From: Acetobacter malorum
Lineage (GTDB): Bacteria > Pseudomonadota > Alphaproteobacteria > Acetobacterales > Acetobacteraceae
Direction: 5' to 3'
Assembly: GCF_001580615.1 (NCBI RefSeq)
Contig: NZ_LHZC01000056.1
Location: 186,001-250,000 of the forward strand
Length of the DNA stretch: 64,000 bases
In this document: positions 29,094 through 38,982 of the stretch, piece by piece
Layout of the letters: each line of letters opens with the position of its first letter
Position numbering within the stretch: the first letter of the stretch is position 1
Translations under genes and position numbers: made by a program
The notes under the pieces: model-generated
Databases searched by the model: none
What the model was told of the DNA's origin: nothing
Seen by the model: the letters and a program-made list of their open reading frames with translations, nothing else

Positions 29094-31403
29094 GTGGTTG
29101 AGTTGAGTATCTCGAGACACGCTTTCGTAAGTAGCTTTTTGCTGACGACCACCTTGCTGAGCACCAATGCCTGGTCGGAGCAAACCTCAGACTCTCCTGA
29201 GATCAGCCATAAAAAACTCCAGAAACTTACCAAACAAAGCAGTAAGCGTGGAGCTGGAGAGTCTGTAGACGTTGTTGGAAACAGAGCGACAACGGACAGA
29301 CAAAAACCGACATCATCATCCTATCATTTCACGGGAAAAGAGCTGGAAAGTGAACGAATCAATACGATCGAAGACCTCCAGCAACTCTCCCCCAGCCTGA
29401 ATGTTGATGCTGCCGACCCCTTCAATAGCAGTATCTCCATTCGCGGCATGGGGGATGGAGGCGGCCAGACAGGGGGGGAAGCCAATGTTGGCATGCCGAG
29501 CAGTGTCGGGCTATTTCTTGATGGTGTGTATTTGAGCCGTCCTTCCATGATGGCTCATGGGTTTAACGATCTTGATTCGATTGACGTCTATAATGGCGCA
29601 ACCCAAGGCACCTTGTATCCAGCTAACGTGACGGCTGGTGTTATTGACATCAAGACAAGAGTGCCAACCGCTACCCCCCGCCGCGAAGCATTCTTTTCTT
29701 ACGGCAGTTATGGATACATGCGAGCATCTGCGCTGGTCTCTGGGAAAATACTGAATAATCTTTACAGCAGCATTAGCTATAACCACACAGCGCAAGGCGG
29801 TTACATAAAAAATGTCCGTTATGGAAACAACGTTAATGGCTACCATGGGGACAGCGTTCGCACTCAGCTTTACTACACACCCACTGAAAATCTTAATTTC
29901 CGTCTGATTGCAGATTATAGCGCTGAACGCGAGACACCAACACCAGTTCTATACAAAAGCATTACTGTGGAAGGCGTCAATCAGTTTGAAAATAGGTCTG
30001 CTGCTTTGGGAAACCATATTATAACGGGCCGTGCGACTGACATTGATTACCAGAATTATGATACAACTCAGCAACTGGGTGTCTCTCCTCAAATAAGCTG
30101 GAGATTTGGTGGAGGCTGGAAACTCTCGTCTATCAGTTCGTTCCGCTACTTCTATACGAACCCTGTTATGTCTGACCCATACAGTATTAATGCCTATTAC
30201 AATTCTGGCACGAATGTCAGAGATAGAACATGGTACGAAAATATTCGCTTTGATTCCCCTCACTGGAAAACCATTAATTTTGCAACAGGTTTTGCCTATT
30301 CTGGTGAGAGCCTTAATACCAATGCAATTACTCAATATAGTGATGGCGTTTCCGGAGCCTGGTATAAAAGCGCCAGTTACAATGATTTGACCGTCTATCG
30401 TTATGGCTCTTTAAGAGATGATTACTATTCTCTCTATGCACAGGCAACAGCACATCCCTTGAAGAAGCTCACAATTAAATTTGGTTTCAGAGAAGGAATT
30501 GATGATAAAAGTGGAACATTCAGACGATTGAACAGAAATCCATTTTACTCAGGCATATTAAGCAAAACGACCGCTTTACCTTCAGCAATGGTAAATATTG
30601 ATTACGATCTGGATATCCTGACAAAATTTTATGTTGCACTGTCTTATGGCAAAAAAGCAGGCGCCATAAATATATCTTCGGGTTCTGCTAGCAAAGCCGG
30701 ATTCGATAGCCTTTATATCAAACCAGAAACGACAGAGAGCATCGAGGTTGGCTTGCATAAAGATATCCCTATAGCAAATCTCGATTTCAAGATTGATTAC
30801 TTTAATGCACTGGTCAAAAATTTTCAGACGCAAGGCTATGATACGGACTCTCAACAGACTTACTTAACCAATGCAGGCAACTATAGGTCTCGTGGGGTTG
30901 AATACACCATGAACTGGCACCCCATAAAAAATCTGAATATCACCCCGAATGTTTTGTATAATGATACAAAATACCTCAGTTACGACAGCGCCCGGTGCGC
31001 ACCGGAAATCTCTTTACAAAGTCACCCCCCGTCTTCCTGTAACCTGAACGGGCGCCCGGTCTTCCGCGCACCAAAGGTCTCCTTGAGCGTTATGGGGCGT
31101 TATGAGCATAGTCTGGACGACAAATCTTCCCTTTATGCGACTGTCCGCTATTCCTATCGCACAGCTACTTTTGCAACAGTTGATAATTCCCTATCAGCTA
31201 AAATCCCGGCCTATGGCCTCCTGAATTTTTCATTAGGCTACAAGTTGAAAATCCACGGAACATCTCTGGATACATCTATCTGGGTCAATAATGTTTTGGA
31301 TAAAACTTACTATATGAGTCTCCGTGAAGGCGATTATGGCTCTGTTTTCGGATGGATGGGAACTCCGCGTATTATTGGCGGCTCTGTGGGCGTTCATTTT
31401 TAG
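29094..31403 (+). CDS. TonB-dependent receptor
   Basis: 769 residues. GTG 29094 is the longest start; a TTG at 29103 is possible. Signal peptide HAFVSSFLLTTTLLSTNAWS. The plug has TIEDLQQLSPSLNV, SISIRGMGDGG and SVGLFLDGVYLSRP, a FecA/CirA-type pattern different from the LVDGKRRH subfamily elsewhere in the window. The barrel ends in RIIGGSVGVHF with terminal Phe. Third codon positions are visibly richer in A/T than in most neighbours, as in the flanking PL22 gene. It probably imports an oligouronide or rhamnogalacturonan fragment, by association with the lyase and DUF6250 genes. Confidence 0.9.
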   Translation: MVELSISRHAFVSSFLLTTTLLSTNAWSEQTSDSPEISHKKLQKLTKQSSKRGAGESVDVVGNRATTDRQKPTSSSYHFTGKELESERINTIEDLQQLSPSLNVDAADPFNSSISIRGMGDGGGQTGGEANVGMPSSVGLFLDGVYLSRPSMMAHGFNDLDSIDVYNGATQGTLYPANVTAGVIDIKTRVPTATPRREAFFSYGSYGYMRASALVSGKILNNLYSSISYNHTAQGGYIKNVRYGNNVNGYHGDSVRTQLYYTPTENLNFRLIADYSAERETPTPVLYKSITVEGVNQFENRSAALGNHIITGRATDIDYQNYDTTQQLGVSPQISWRFGGGWKLSSISSFRYFYTNPVMSDPYSINAYYNSGTNVRDRTWYENIRFDSPHWKTINFATGFAYSGESLNTNAITQYSDGVSGAWYKSASYNDLTVYRYGSLRDDYYSLYAQATAHPLKKLTIKFGFREGIDDKSGTFRRLNRNPFYSGILSKTTALPSAMVNIDYDLDILTKFYVALSYGKKAGAINISSGSASKAGFDSLYIKPETTESIEVGLHKDIPIANLDFKIDYFNALVKNFQTQGYDTDSQQTYLTNAGNYRSRGVEYTMNWHPIKNLNITPNVLYNDTKYLSYDSARCAPEISLQSHPPSSCNLNGRPVFRAPKVSLSVMGRYEHSLDDKSSLYATVRYSYRTATFATVDNSLSAKIPAYGLLNFSLGYKLKIHGTSLDTSIWVNNVLDKTYYMSLREGDYGSVFGWMGTPRIIGGSVGVHF

Positions 31404-31578
31404 CATTAAACGCTCGCATAGGAATGGTGTTAATTACCCCTCTCACAGGCATCAATAACAGCATGATAAATCCCCAAGGTTTCGGCGCACCTCGTCACAT
31501 AGCCTGCTCCAACCGAGGTCTTCTTAGAATTACCATGAGCCGTCTGGCACTCCTCTCCAATGATCGTGAGGGCATGCT

Positions 31579-32241
31579 ATGAAGAGCCGACGCCTACTTT
31601 GGGGATTACTGGCTTCTGGCGCTCTGAGCCAGAATGCCCTAGCCGGAGAACTGCCACTACTGCACTGGGCAGAGGAGAACTGGCGAGTGGAAAGCGAACC
31701 TTCCTCCCCCCCTTCCATCACCCGGCAGGAGCCTGATGGCAGCCTGTATTTACAGGCACGGAAGGGCATGACGATCTGGCTGCTCCGCCCGCTTTCTGGC
31801 AGTTATACCCTGTCGTTTGAGAGGACCATCCTTACCTCGTCTCCATCATGCCGCCTATCGGACATGAATTTTTTCTGGGCAGCGCATGAGCAGAACAACG
31901 CTTTACCTCATATACGCGACGGCGCACTTGCCTCCTACAATAACCTGATACTGCTTTACGCCGGTATTGGGGGTAACACGAACACGACAACCCGCTTTCG
32001 TTGGTATGACGGTTCAGGCAAGCGCCAGCTTTTACAGGAAAGCACCCAGGAAAAAGATCTGCTGCAGGCGGGTCATACCTACCACATTACACTCACAGTC
32101 AGCAAAGAGACCACGACCTTCCTGATTGATGGCAAAACCGTTTTCTCTCAAACATCAACGCCCGCTCCAGCTGGATATTTTGGCATAAGAACAGTTGGCT
32201 CTTGCCAAAAGCTAAATAACTTTACACTCCTCCTAGACTGA
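31579..32241 (+). CDS. DUF6250-like secreted protein
   Basis: 220 residues with a signal peptide (LLWGLLASGALSQNALAG). The core matches what I recall of DUF6250: RLSDMNFFWAAHE, then YAGIGGNTNTTTRFRWYD, and a jelly-roll-like tail (TFLIDGKTVFSQ, GYFGIRTVGS). Such domains occur near or fused to pectin and rhamnogalacturonan-degrading enzymes, with a concanavalin-like sandwich fold. It lies 175 bp after the TonB receptor. A carbohydrate-binding or lyase role is inference. The 175-bp gap before it shows no further gene. Confidence 0.75.
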   Translation: MKSRRLLWGLLASGALSQNALAGELPLLHWAEENWRVESEPSSPPSITRQEPDGSLYLQARKGMTIWLLRPLSGSYTLSFERTILTSSPSCRLSDMNFFWAAHEQNNALPHIRDGALASYNNLILLYAGIGGNTNTTTRFRWYDGSGKRQLLQESTQEKDLLQAGHTYHITLTVSKETTTFLIDGKTVFSQTSTPAPAGYFGIRTVGSCQKLNNFTLLLD

Positions 32242-32401
32242 AGAAACCTCCAGATTATACTTACATCACAAAATATTTTTCCTATCTTTGTCGCTAGTAG
32301 TTTGCTCCACGTTGATTAGGGAGCTCTGGAACGTATCGTCAGTTAATTCCGATGATGGGGGAGACGAGTGACACTGCTATGAGGAAAGTTGATTTTGGCT
32401 T

Positions 32402-32663
32402 GTCGTAATCGGCAACCGAATGGCGGAAAACCCGCTCGATCACACCGCTTTCGCATCAGCGACGTAATCACCAGTAAACGCTCTTCCGGTCCCCAAAACC
32501 GGGTGGAAATATCATGCCAGGGAATCCCAGTGGGATAACGATCCCACTCGGCTTTCATAAACAGACGGTTATCGGCGGCCATGCCATCGACATCACCTTC
32601 GCGACCCAGGAGCCCCCCTAGATCCGTTCCCATTGATCGTCGGCTTATACCATACCGCCGCAT
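32402..32663 (-). pseudogene. Decayed IS5-family transposase
   Basis: On the minus strand the start reads MRRYGIS, then LLGREGDVDGMAADNRLFMK, YPTGIPWHDISTRF. This is the N-terminus of Acetobacteraceae IS5-type transposases (LLPGREGDVGVTAADNRLF, YRTGIPWRDLPERF). A frame change follows, and ESGVIERVFRHSVADYD is read from 32452 to 32402. Downstream, TFLIAVSLVSPIIGIN may be the very C-terminus, implying an internal deletion. It marks the left side of the organosulfur island. Confidence 0.8.
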
Positions 32664-33168
32664 CTAATATATTTCCAAAAAATAGGGAAAAAACATTACA
32701 AAACACGTCAATGTACAAAATCAGTCTCGTCCATCCGATAACTGACGACACACTCTAGAAAACTAGAGGCTATTCAAATATCAAAAGCTAAGATTGAGGT
32801 GAAATATGCGTCTGCTCTTCCCGTAAAGGATAGAAATCCTCGGTATTGACTGAAACACCCTTATCAGCATTTGCAGGCGTTTTGCACAGTGTCCCGAACA
32901 GATCCTCTGCCAGAAGTTCAGCTTATTCCCGCAGAATTAATTCTGCTTCGGGCGAACAATTGCTCCTGGGCCGATTTCTCTCCACCCTTCTCCTGCCCGA
33001 TAGGCTCCCAGACCGGAACTCGTAGCCCCCTTTGCGCCATTTCGCGCATACGGGTTTGGATCAATGATTGTCACTCATTAAAAGGATTAAAAAACGGCAT
33101 TTGCCCTTTTCGGTTCTCCTTCGTATCAACACCTCCTCTCGAAAACATCATTTTTGACCGGAAAAACG
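32664..33168. other. Non-coding stretch before the organosulfur TonB receptor
   Basis: About 500 bases without a recognisable gene. It contains CTCTAG-AAAA-CTAGAG (32753-32768), a 6-bp stem with 4-nt loop, and the perfect 16-bp palindrome at 32931-32946. The promoter of the receptor gene at 33169 must lie here. Confidence 0.6.
32931..32946. repeat. Perfect 16-bp palindrome GCAGAATTAATTCTGC
   Basis: The sequence equals its own reverse complement over 16 bases, 222 bases upstream of the TonB receptor start. A dimeric regulator site is possible; no motif match is claimed. Confidence 0.6.
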
Positions 33169-35625
33169 ATGCGGGCGTTTCGTAACTCTCTTTATATCAC
33201 CGCAGCCTTTTTTGCATCACAACAGGTCGCCGCAGGTGCCACGATCCAGCCTGTGGAAAGGGTGCACCATCGCAAGGAGCTCGAGAAATCTCCTTCTCTA
33301 CACAATAAACGACCAGTTCATGAAGCAGCGCGAACCCGTCAGCAAACCAGAGTTGCAAGTGAGCAGTATATCGTGACTGGCACGCGTGATGCCCATCGCA
33401 CTGCTCGCAGCAGCTCCAGCCCGATCGACATCATCACCGGCGCCGAACTGGCGCGAACTGGTGCCATGAATGTCAGCGACGCACTGGTTCGCACGGATCC
33501 CTCAATCAACAGCAGCATCACCGGCGGCTCTGGCGTGGTCGCGGGCCTTCGGATGCGCGGGCTGAGCCCGAATGAAGTGCTAGTGCTTGTCGATGGTAAG
33601 AGACGACACACCACCGGTGTCGTCGCTACCTATTCCGGTCCGGAACATGGCGCGACGCCGGTCGATCTCAATACGATCCCGGTTTCAGCAATTGACCATA
33701 TCGAAGTGCTAAGGGATGGTGCTGCCGCCATGTATGGCTCAGATGCCATTGCCGGTGTCGTCAATATCATCCTTAAGAAAAAGCCAAGCAGACTGAACAC
33801 GACGTTCCAGACGGGTGCTCATCCGTTTAGTTATCTTTATGGGTCTCCTGGCTGGGATTACCAACTCAGTGCCGATGGCGGTGTCGGCTTTTCCGGCAAC
33901 GGCTATCTGCACGTAAGCGGCCAAGTTTATCACGCCGACCACTACGTTACCGGCACGCATTACCGCCCCGAAGACTATAATTTTGGCCTTCCCGAGGAAA
34001 CGAGAGAATCCATGGCGATTGAGGCGGGGCGCGATATAACGGAAAACGTAAAAGGCTACATGAACATCACGTATATGCATCGGCATATACAAAACTACAT
34101 GACCAACCGGCTTCCTTCGGTCCTACCTCAAGTTTATCCCTACGGCTTCAATCCGTCAGTCGTGAACGAGGAAAACGATTATGCAGCAACCCTGGGCCTA
34201 ACTGGCGATACCCTATTCGGCAGCTTTCACTGGGATCTGAGCACGACCTACGGCGCTGACGAAAGTAAGCTTTCGACAATCAATTCGGCCAATCTTCTTT
34301 ACTACGCCACGTATGGCTCTACGCCAACGAAGGGCTTCACCTCAGGCTACAGAAATGCGCAATGGACGAATAATCTGGATATTTCCAGATCTTTCAAAGT
34401 ATTGTCCCGCCCACTAAAACTGGCCTTCGGCGCCGAACACCGACTTGAAACTTATGACATCGTCTCGGGAAATGAACCGACTTACATCATGGGTGGTTTC
34501 CAGGGCGCGCCGGGCCTGACGCCCCAGTCGGCGGGAAACTGGAGCCGCGATGTCTGGGCGGGTTATATCGATGTGGCGATCTCGCCCATTGACAAGCTCG
34601 ATCTCGATTTCGCTGGCCGCTTCGAGCATTATACCGATTTCGGCAATTCGGAGAGCGGAAAGATCTCTGCGCGCTACGAGCTTTCGAAACGCATCGCCTT
34701 CCGCTCGACGATCAGCAATGGTTTTCGCGCTCCCACTCTAGCCGAGCAGCATTTCAGCAGTCTGAGCGTTACGCCGACAGGGGCCGCCGGCAGCCTAGCC
34801 GTCGCATCTGATGCAGCTCGCCTGCTCGGGGCCAGTCCGCTTAAGCCTGAACGCTCCACCAATGTCAGCGGCGGCATCGTCTTTGAGCCGCTGCCCGGCC
34901 TGCATGTGACGGCGGATGCCTACCAGATTAACATTCGTGATCGCATCGTGGGGGGCGGCAACTACAGCGGAACCGTCGCCGAACAGGCAATCGCCCTCAC
35001 CGGCATCGACCTTCCACCGGGTCTCGATCCTCGCAATGTCAGCGCGAATTATTTTTCGAATGGTGCCAGCACCCGCACACAGGGCGTCGACATTAATATC
35101 GACTACGTGACGCGCTTCGGGCGTTTCGGCAAGGTCGACTGGTCCGCCGGTATCGATCTCAACCGCACCCGCCTGCATCATTTGTCGAACGACACGAACA
35201 ACCAGCCTCTGCTCAATGCCCAAGCCATCGGCTGGCTGACCACCTCGGTTCCACGCAGCAAGATCATCCTGAACGCTCGCTGGACGGTCGGCGAATGGGA
35301 TGTGAATGTGCGGCAGACCCGTTATGGCCAGACCACGGGAAATATGACCTACCAGATCGCGGCTCCCGCCGATATTCGGTATTCGATCGAGCACTTTGCC
35401 GAGTTCGAGAACAAGCCACGCTGGATGACCGATCTGGAGGTGACACGGCATTTCCTGTCCCACCGCCTGCATGTCACCCTTGGTATCAACAATCTGTTTA
35501 ACGTGCGCCCACGAAAGCTGCCCCTTATCCTGCGGTACAACGGGAATTCGATCTATGACACCTCGTCTTCGGGCATCCCGATTTCAGGTTCCTATTATTA
35601 TGGCCGGATCGGATTTTCCTTATGA
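33169..35625 (+). CDS. TonB-dependent receptor (organosulfur island)
   Basis: 818 residues from ATG 33169; TTG 33154 is in frame but less likely. Signal peptide RNSLYITAAFFASQQVAAG. The plug carries LVDGKRRHTTG, SAIDHIEVLRDGAAAMYGSD and AGVVNIILKKK, nearly the same as the receptor at 15772-18333, and the barrel ends SYYYGRIGFSL. It opens a same-strand set with a binding protein and a flavin monooxygenase, pointing to uptake of an organosulfur compound or its complex. Confidence 0.93.
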   Translation: MRAFRNSLYITAAFFASQQVAAGATIQPVERVHHRKELEKSPSLHNKRPVHEAARTRQQTRVASEQYIVTGTRDAHRTARSSSSPIDIITGAELARTGAMNVSDALVRTDPSINSSITGGSGVVAGLRMRGLSPNEVLVLVDGKRRHTTGVVATYSGPEHGATPVDLNTIPVSAIDHIEVLRDGAAAMYGSDAIAGVVNIILKKKPSRLNTTFQTGAHPFSYLYGSPGWDYQLSADGGVGFSGNGYLHVSGQVYHADHYVTGTHYRPEDYNFGLPEETRESMAIEAGRDITENVKGYMNITYMHRHIQNYMTNRLPSVLPQVYPYGFNPSVVNEENDYAATLGLTGDTLFGSFHWDLSTTYGADESKLSTINSANLLYYATYGSTPTKGFTSGYRNAQWTNNLDISRSFKVLSRPLKLAFGAEHRLETYDIVSGNEPTYIMGGFQGAPGLTPQSAGNWSRDVWAGYIDVAISPIDKLDLDFAGRFEHYTDFGNSESGKISARYELSKRIAFRSTISNGFRAPTLAEQHFSSLSVTPTGAAGSLAVASDAARLLGASPLKPERSTNVSGGIVFEPLPGLHVTADAYQINIRDRIVGGGNYSGTVAEQAIALTGIDLPPGLDPRNVSANYFSNGASTRTQGVDINIDYVTRFGRFGKVDWSAGIDLNRTRLHHLSNDTNNQPLLNAQAIGWLTTSVPRSKIILNARWTVGEWDVNVRQTRYGQTTGNMTYQIAAPADIRYSIEHFAEFENKPRWMTDLEVTRHFLSHRLHVTLGINNLFNVRPRKLPLILRYNGNSIYDTSSSGIPISGSYYYGRIGFSL

Positions 35626-35654
35626 TCTCTGGGCACGCTTCAGGAGCCAGACGC

Positions 35655-36617
35655 ATGTCAAAGAAAACTGCCCTACTCTGCCCTAGCCGGCGCCGTATCC
35701 TTGCCGGAAGTATTGCGGCCCTTATTAGCGGCGCAACGCAGCCGGCTCAGGCGGAACCATCGCATCGACTACGCATCAGCTCCCAGGAATCCTCGATCCT
35801 CTTTGAAATCGCCAGGGAGCGAAAGCTATTCGAGCAACCGCTGGCGGAGGCCGGATACGCAGCCGAATGGAGCACTCTGGGGCATTCCCCGGCCCAGATG
35901 GGCCAGGTCGATTTTCTCAGCGATATCGCCGAAGCCGTGCCGGTGTCCATCCATCCGTTCTTTCCGGACCTGGCACTCTACGCCGCGGAAGGGCCAAGCC
36001 CCCATGCTTTGGGGTTGCTGACGCGCAAGGACAGGAACATTGATTCCATCGCCGCGCTGCGTGGTCGGTCCGTCGCCGTGGCAAAATCGGGAAGCTCCTT
36101 CAACCTTCTTCTTGTTTCGCTACAACAGGCTGGGATGATGCTATCGGATATCCGTCCGGTTTACCTCCCCGAAGCCGGTAGCCTTCAAGCCTTCCGTACC
36201 GGATCGATTGATGTTTGGGCGACATTCGATCCCTTCTTTACATTCGGACGCGCCCTTCCCGAAGCCTCTGTGTTGGAAGACGGCGCGGCGGTCGGCATGC
36301 ATTACAACCGCTATTACATGGCCGATCGCACCTTTGTTCGCGATAACCCTCGGACAGTCGCTATCATCCGCTCGGTCCTGACCGAAACAGCCTCCTGGCT
36401 CAACGCCAATCAGGAGGAAGGTGCACGCATCCTCTCAGCACGTTGGCAGAACATGCCGCTCGACATCGTCGCCGAAGTTCTCAAGCACCGGAACTTCACC
36501 ATTAGACCGGCCGACGACACCGATATCTCGGTGCTGGAATCCATTGCCGCGACTTACGCCGCCGCAGGTCTCATCGCTCCGGACAATGACATGAAGACCC
36601 TCACGCTTATCAGATAA
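35655..36617 (+). CDS. ABC substrate-binding protein, SsuA-like (aliphatic sulfonate type)
   Basis: 320 residues from ATG 35655 (MSKKTALLC). A Tat motif (SRRRILAGSIAALISG) precedes cleavage near AQA. The mature start HRLRISSQESSILFEIARER, the segment AALRGRSVAVAKSGSSFNLL and the DVWATFDPFF motif are typical of SsuA/TauA proteins; the WATxDP motif lies at the ligand-facing hinge. No permease or ATPase follows, so it probably feeds the SsuBC pair at 38983-40556 or 50692-52466. It lies between a TonB receptor and a monooxygenase. Confidence 0.88.
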   Translation: MSKKTALLCPSRRRILAGSIAALISGATQPAQAEPSHRLRISSQESSILFEIARERKLFEQPLAEAGYAAEWSTLGHSPAQMGQVDFLSDIAEAVPVSIHPFFPDLALYAAEGPSPHALGLLTRKDRNIDSIAALRGRSVAVAKSGSSFNLLLVSLQQAGMMLSDIRPVYLPEAGSLQAFRTGSIDVWATFDPFFTFGRALPEASVLEDGAAVGMHYNRYYMADRTFVRDNPRTVAIIRSVLTETASWLNANQEEGARILSARWQNMPLDIVAEVLKHRNFTIRPADDTDISVLESIAATYAAAGLIAPDNDMKTLTLIR

Positions 36618-36644
36618 CGACCACCCGCCCAAATGGAGAAAACT

Positions 36645-37967
36645 ATGACGAAAAAGCAACTCAAACTCGGCATCGTACCCACCGGCGTCGGCGGCCCCGG
36701 AACCTATAATCGCTGGCTGGACCCGGATATCCCCACGGATGCCAGCGTCAATATCGACTGGTATATCGACATAGCAAGACAAGCTGAGGCGGCTAAGTTC
36801 GACTGGATCTTCATCGTCGACAGCCAGTTCATCACACCCAACTCACCACCTCATTACCTAAGCCGTCTGGAGCCCCTGACTTTGCTCTCGGCACTCGCCG
36901 TCGTGACGAAGAATATCGGCCTGGGAGGCACACTCAGTACCTCCTACAACGATCCGTTCAATATCGCCCGCCGCCTTGCATCGCTGGATCTGATCAGCCG
37001 CGGCAGGGCCGGCTGGAATGTGGTCACGACTGGTGATGCCGGCACCGCAGGAAATTTCAGCCTCGAAGAACATTATGATTACGAAACCCGCCATGCGCGG
37101 GCGGCAGAGAGCATCGATGTCGTGCGGGGATTGTGGCGTTCCTACGAAGAAGGCGCCCTGCCGCGAGACCGCGAACGGAAGCAGTTCCTCGACCCCTCCA
37201 AGCTGCACACACTGAATCACAAGGGAGAATATTTTAGCGTTGTCGGCCCGCTCAATATCGAGCGTTCGCCGCAGGGCGAGCCAATCATCTTCCAGGCCGG
37301 TGATTCAGAACCGGGGCGCGAACTCGGAGCACGCTACGCCGACGTCATCTTCACGCATGCCACCACGCTGGAAAAGACGAGGGAATTCAGAAATGATCTG
37401 AGAACTCGCGCCGAAAAAGCGGGCCGCGAGGCCGACAGCCTGCTCGTTGCACCGGGGATCAAGTTCATCATCGGCGATACCGACGAGCACGCTGCGGAAA
37501 TTGCACACTACTATGATGAGCATGATCACAGTTTCGCGCAGGCACTCGGCGAATTTGGCCGCCTGTTCGGCTGGCATGATTTTACCCGTTATGACCCCGA
37601 TCTGCCTTTTCCTCCCGATGTCCTGAAATATGCCGAACGGAGCTGGTACACCAGCGCGCGAAAAATTGTCGAACACGCCGAGGACAATGCTCTTACGCTG
37701 CGTCAGGTCATTGAATCCATGCGGGAGAAAAACCAGGCGGCTGGGGTAGGCAGAGGCATGTCGCCCTTTGTTGGATCTGCTCTCACCGTGGCGAACGCGA
37801 TTACGGAGTGGTTTGAAAATGGCGCGTTCGACGCGGTCAATATCTATCTGGAACATCCTTCCCAGTTCCAGCGCCTTGTGCACACGGTCTTTCCTATCCT
37901 GCGTGAACGTGGCGTGATCCGAAGCGACTATGCCGGTACGACCTTGCGAGAGAATCTCGGGCTATAA
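36645..37967 (+). CDS. LLM flavin-dependent monooxygenase (NtaA/SnaA/DszA family)
   Basis: 440 residues from ATG 36645, with GGAG about seven bases upstream. It is a luciferase-like TIM barrel with hallmarks of the NtaA/DszA branch: FDWIFIVDSQ, IGLGGTLSTSYNDPFNIARR, GRAGWNVVTTGDAG, the LNHKGEYFSVVGPLN insertion and IIFQAGDSEPGRELGARYAD. It uses FMNH2 and O2, needing the flavin reductase encoded at 49050. DszA-type members cut C-S bonds of sulfones, NtaA-type members cleave nitrilotriacetate. The setting among SsuA-type proteins favours a sulfur substrate. Confidence 0.9.
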   Translation: MTKKQLKLGIVPTGVGGPGTYNRWLDPDIPTDASVNIDWYIDIARQAEAAKFDWIFIVDSQFITPNSPPHYLSRLEPLTLLSALAVVTKNIGLGGTLSTSYNDPFNIARRLASLDLISRGRAGWNVVTTGDAGTAGNFSLEEHYDYETRHARAAESIDVVRGLWRSYEEGALPRDRERKQFLDPSKLHTLNHKGEYFSVVGPLNIERSPQGEPIIFQAGDSEPGRELGARYADVIFTHATTLEKTREFRNDLRTRAEKAGREADSLLVAPGIKFIIGDTDEHAAEIAHYYDEHDHSFAQALGEFGRLFGWHDFTRYDPDLPFPPDVLKYAERSWYTSARKIVEHAEDNALTLRQVIESMREKNQAAGVGRGMSPFVGSALTVANAITEWFENGAFDAVNIYLEHPSQFQRLVHTVFPILRERGVIRSDYAGTTLRENLGL

Positions 37968-38349
37968 CGGCCGAGGCAGGCGGAGCGGCCTCTCCGGTTG
38001 CTGCCGAGTCACACCTTCCGTATCCGCAATAACCCACGGCAACGACAAGGGAAAACTGATTTACCCCCATAACGCGCGGCTGAGGGTCATACCGGGCTGG
38101 CAATCGCGCATGTTGCCTCCAGCGTTTCTCTCCCCGTCGCACACACAGCTGTATGCTTCCCTGGAACGTCAAGAACCTCAAGAGACGTTCCAAGGAAGAA
38201 AACTGACAGGCCTTGGGGATGAATGGAACTCTGCGCGTGACGGCTATAGTAGAAACGGCCATCATAGCGGGAAGACACCGCAAAGCGCCTTTCCTGGTAA
38301 AGGAAAAGCACTACTAGTTATCACAAAACAGAATGCTATAGCGGAAGCC
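37968..38349. other. Convergent gap, no gene recognised
   Basis: 382 bases between the converging monooxygenase (+) and nitroreductase (-) genes. GGCCG (37969-37973) and CGGCC (37987-37991) can pair just after the monooxygenase stop but without a T-run. Short open frames exist on both strands; none shows family motifs. Confidence 0.6.
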
Positions 38350-38955
38350 TTACAGATCGTCCGGCCTGAAACGTCCTTCAAATGCGATTTTTTCAATTGG
38401 CAGCCGACTGGATGGCTGTTCGCGTTCACGCAATTCCTCCGATAAGGTTGCAGCATCCGCCTGGCGGCCAATTACAAGAGCCGCATGTAGCTGATAATCT
38501 TCCGGGAGCTCCAGTCCCGCATGGGCCAAATCATGGTCAAAACCACTGATCGGATGAACCGCCCATCCGGCTTGTGAAGCCTGAAGCTGTATAAGAACAG
38601 CCGCTGCACCTGCATCAAAAGCATGGGTGGGCAATAAAGAAGGTTCTCCCGTCCTGCTTGAAATCGTAATCGTTCTGGAAACGATATACACGACTGCTGA
38701 AGCATTTTCCGCCCAGCTCCGATTGAATGGGATCAGCCATGAAAGAAACCGGTCCCAATCCGGAGTATTCCGGCGGCCATGAATAAAACGCCACGGCTGG
38801 ATATTATAGGCCGAGGGTGCCCAGCGCCCCGCATCCAGAAATCCGAGCAGATCTTTCAGATCAATATCCGTCGGCTGATAAGCTCGCGGAGACCATCTAT
38901 CGAGAATAACTGGCAGGACAGCAGAATCCGGCGCGCGGTCGGGAGCAGTTGTCAT
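38350..38955 (-). CDS. Nitroreductase family protein
   Basis: 201 residues. The start SPRAYQPTDIDLKDLLGFLD, then GRWAPSAYNIQPWRFI, is the FMN-binding entrance of the nitroreductase family. The second conserved FMN segment is replaced by shorter loops, and the C-terminal ELPEDYQLHAALVIGRQAD follows the usual LP..Y.....I.IG pattern. It would be an FMN-dependent NAD(P)H oxidoreductase. Its position next to SsuBC on the same strand suggests flavin supply or reductive detoxification for the monooxygenases. ATG 38955 lies 27 bp downstream of the SsuB stop. Confidence 0.85.
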   Translation of the reverse strand: MTTAPDRAPDSAVLPVILDRWSPRAYQPTDIDLKDLLGFLDAGRWAPSAYNIQPWRFIHGRRNTPDWDRFLSWLIPFNRSWAENASAVVYIVSRTITISSRTGEPSLLPTHAFDAGAAAVLIQLQASQAGWAVHPISGFDHDLAHAGLELPEDYQLHAALVIGRQADAATLSEELREREQPSSRLPIEKIAFEGRFRPDDL

Positions 38956-38982
38956 GAAATTAGCCTTATCCGAAATACAAAC

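Noticed and set aside
34795-35472. 225-residue open frame on the minus strand
   Set aside because: Antisense to the TonB receptor barrel; no motif.
37305-37883. 192-residue open frame on the minus strand
   Set aside because: Antisense to the LLM monooxygenase, with no recognisable domain.
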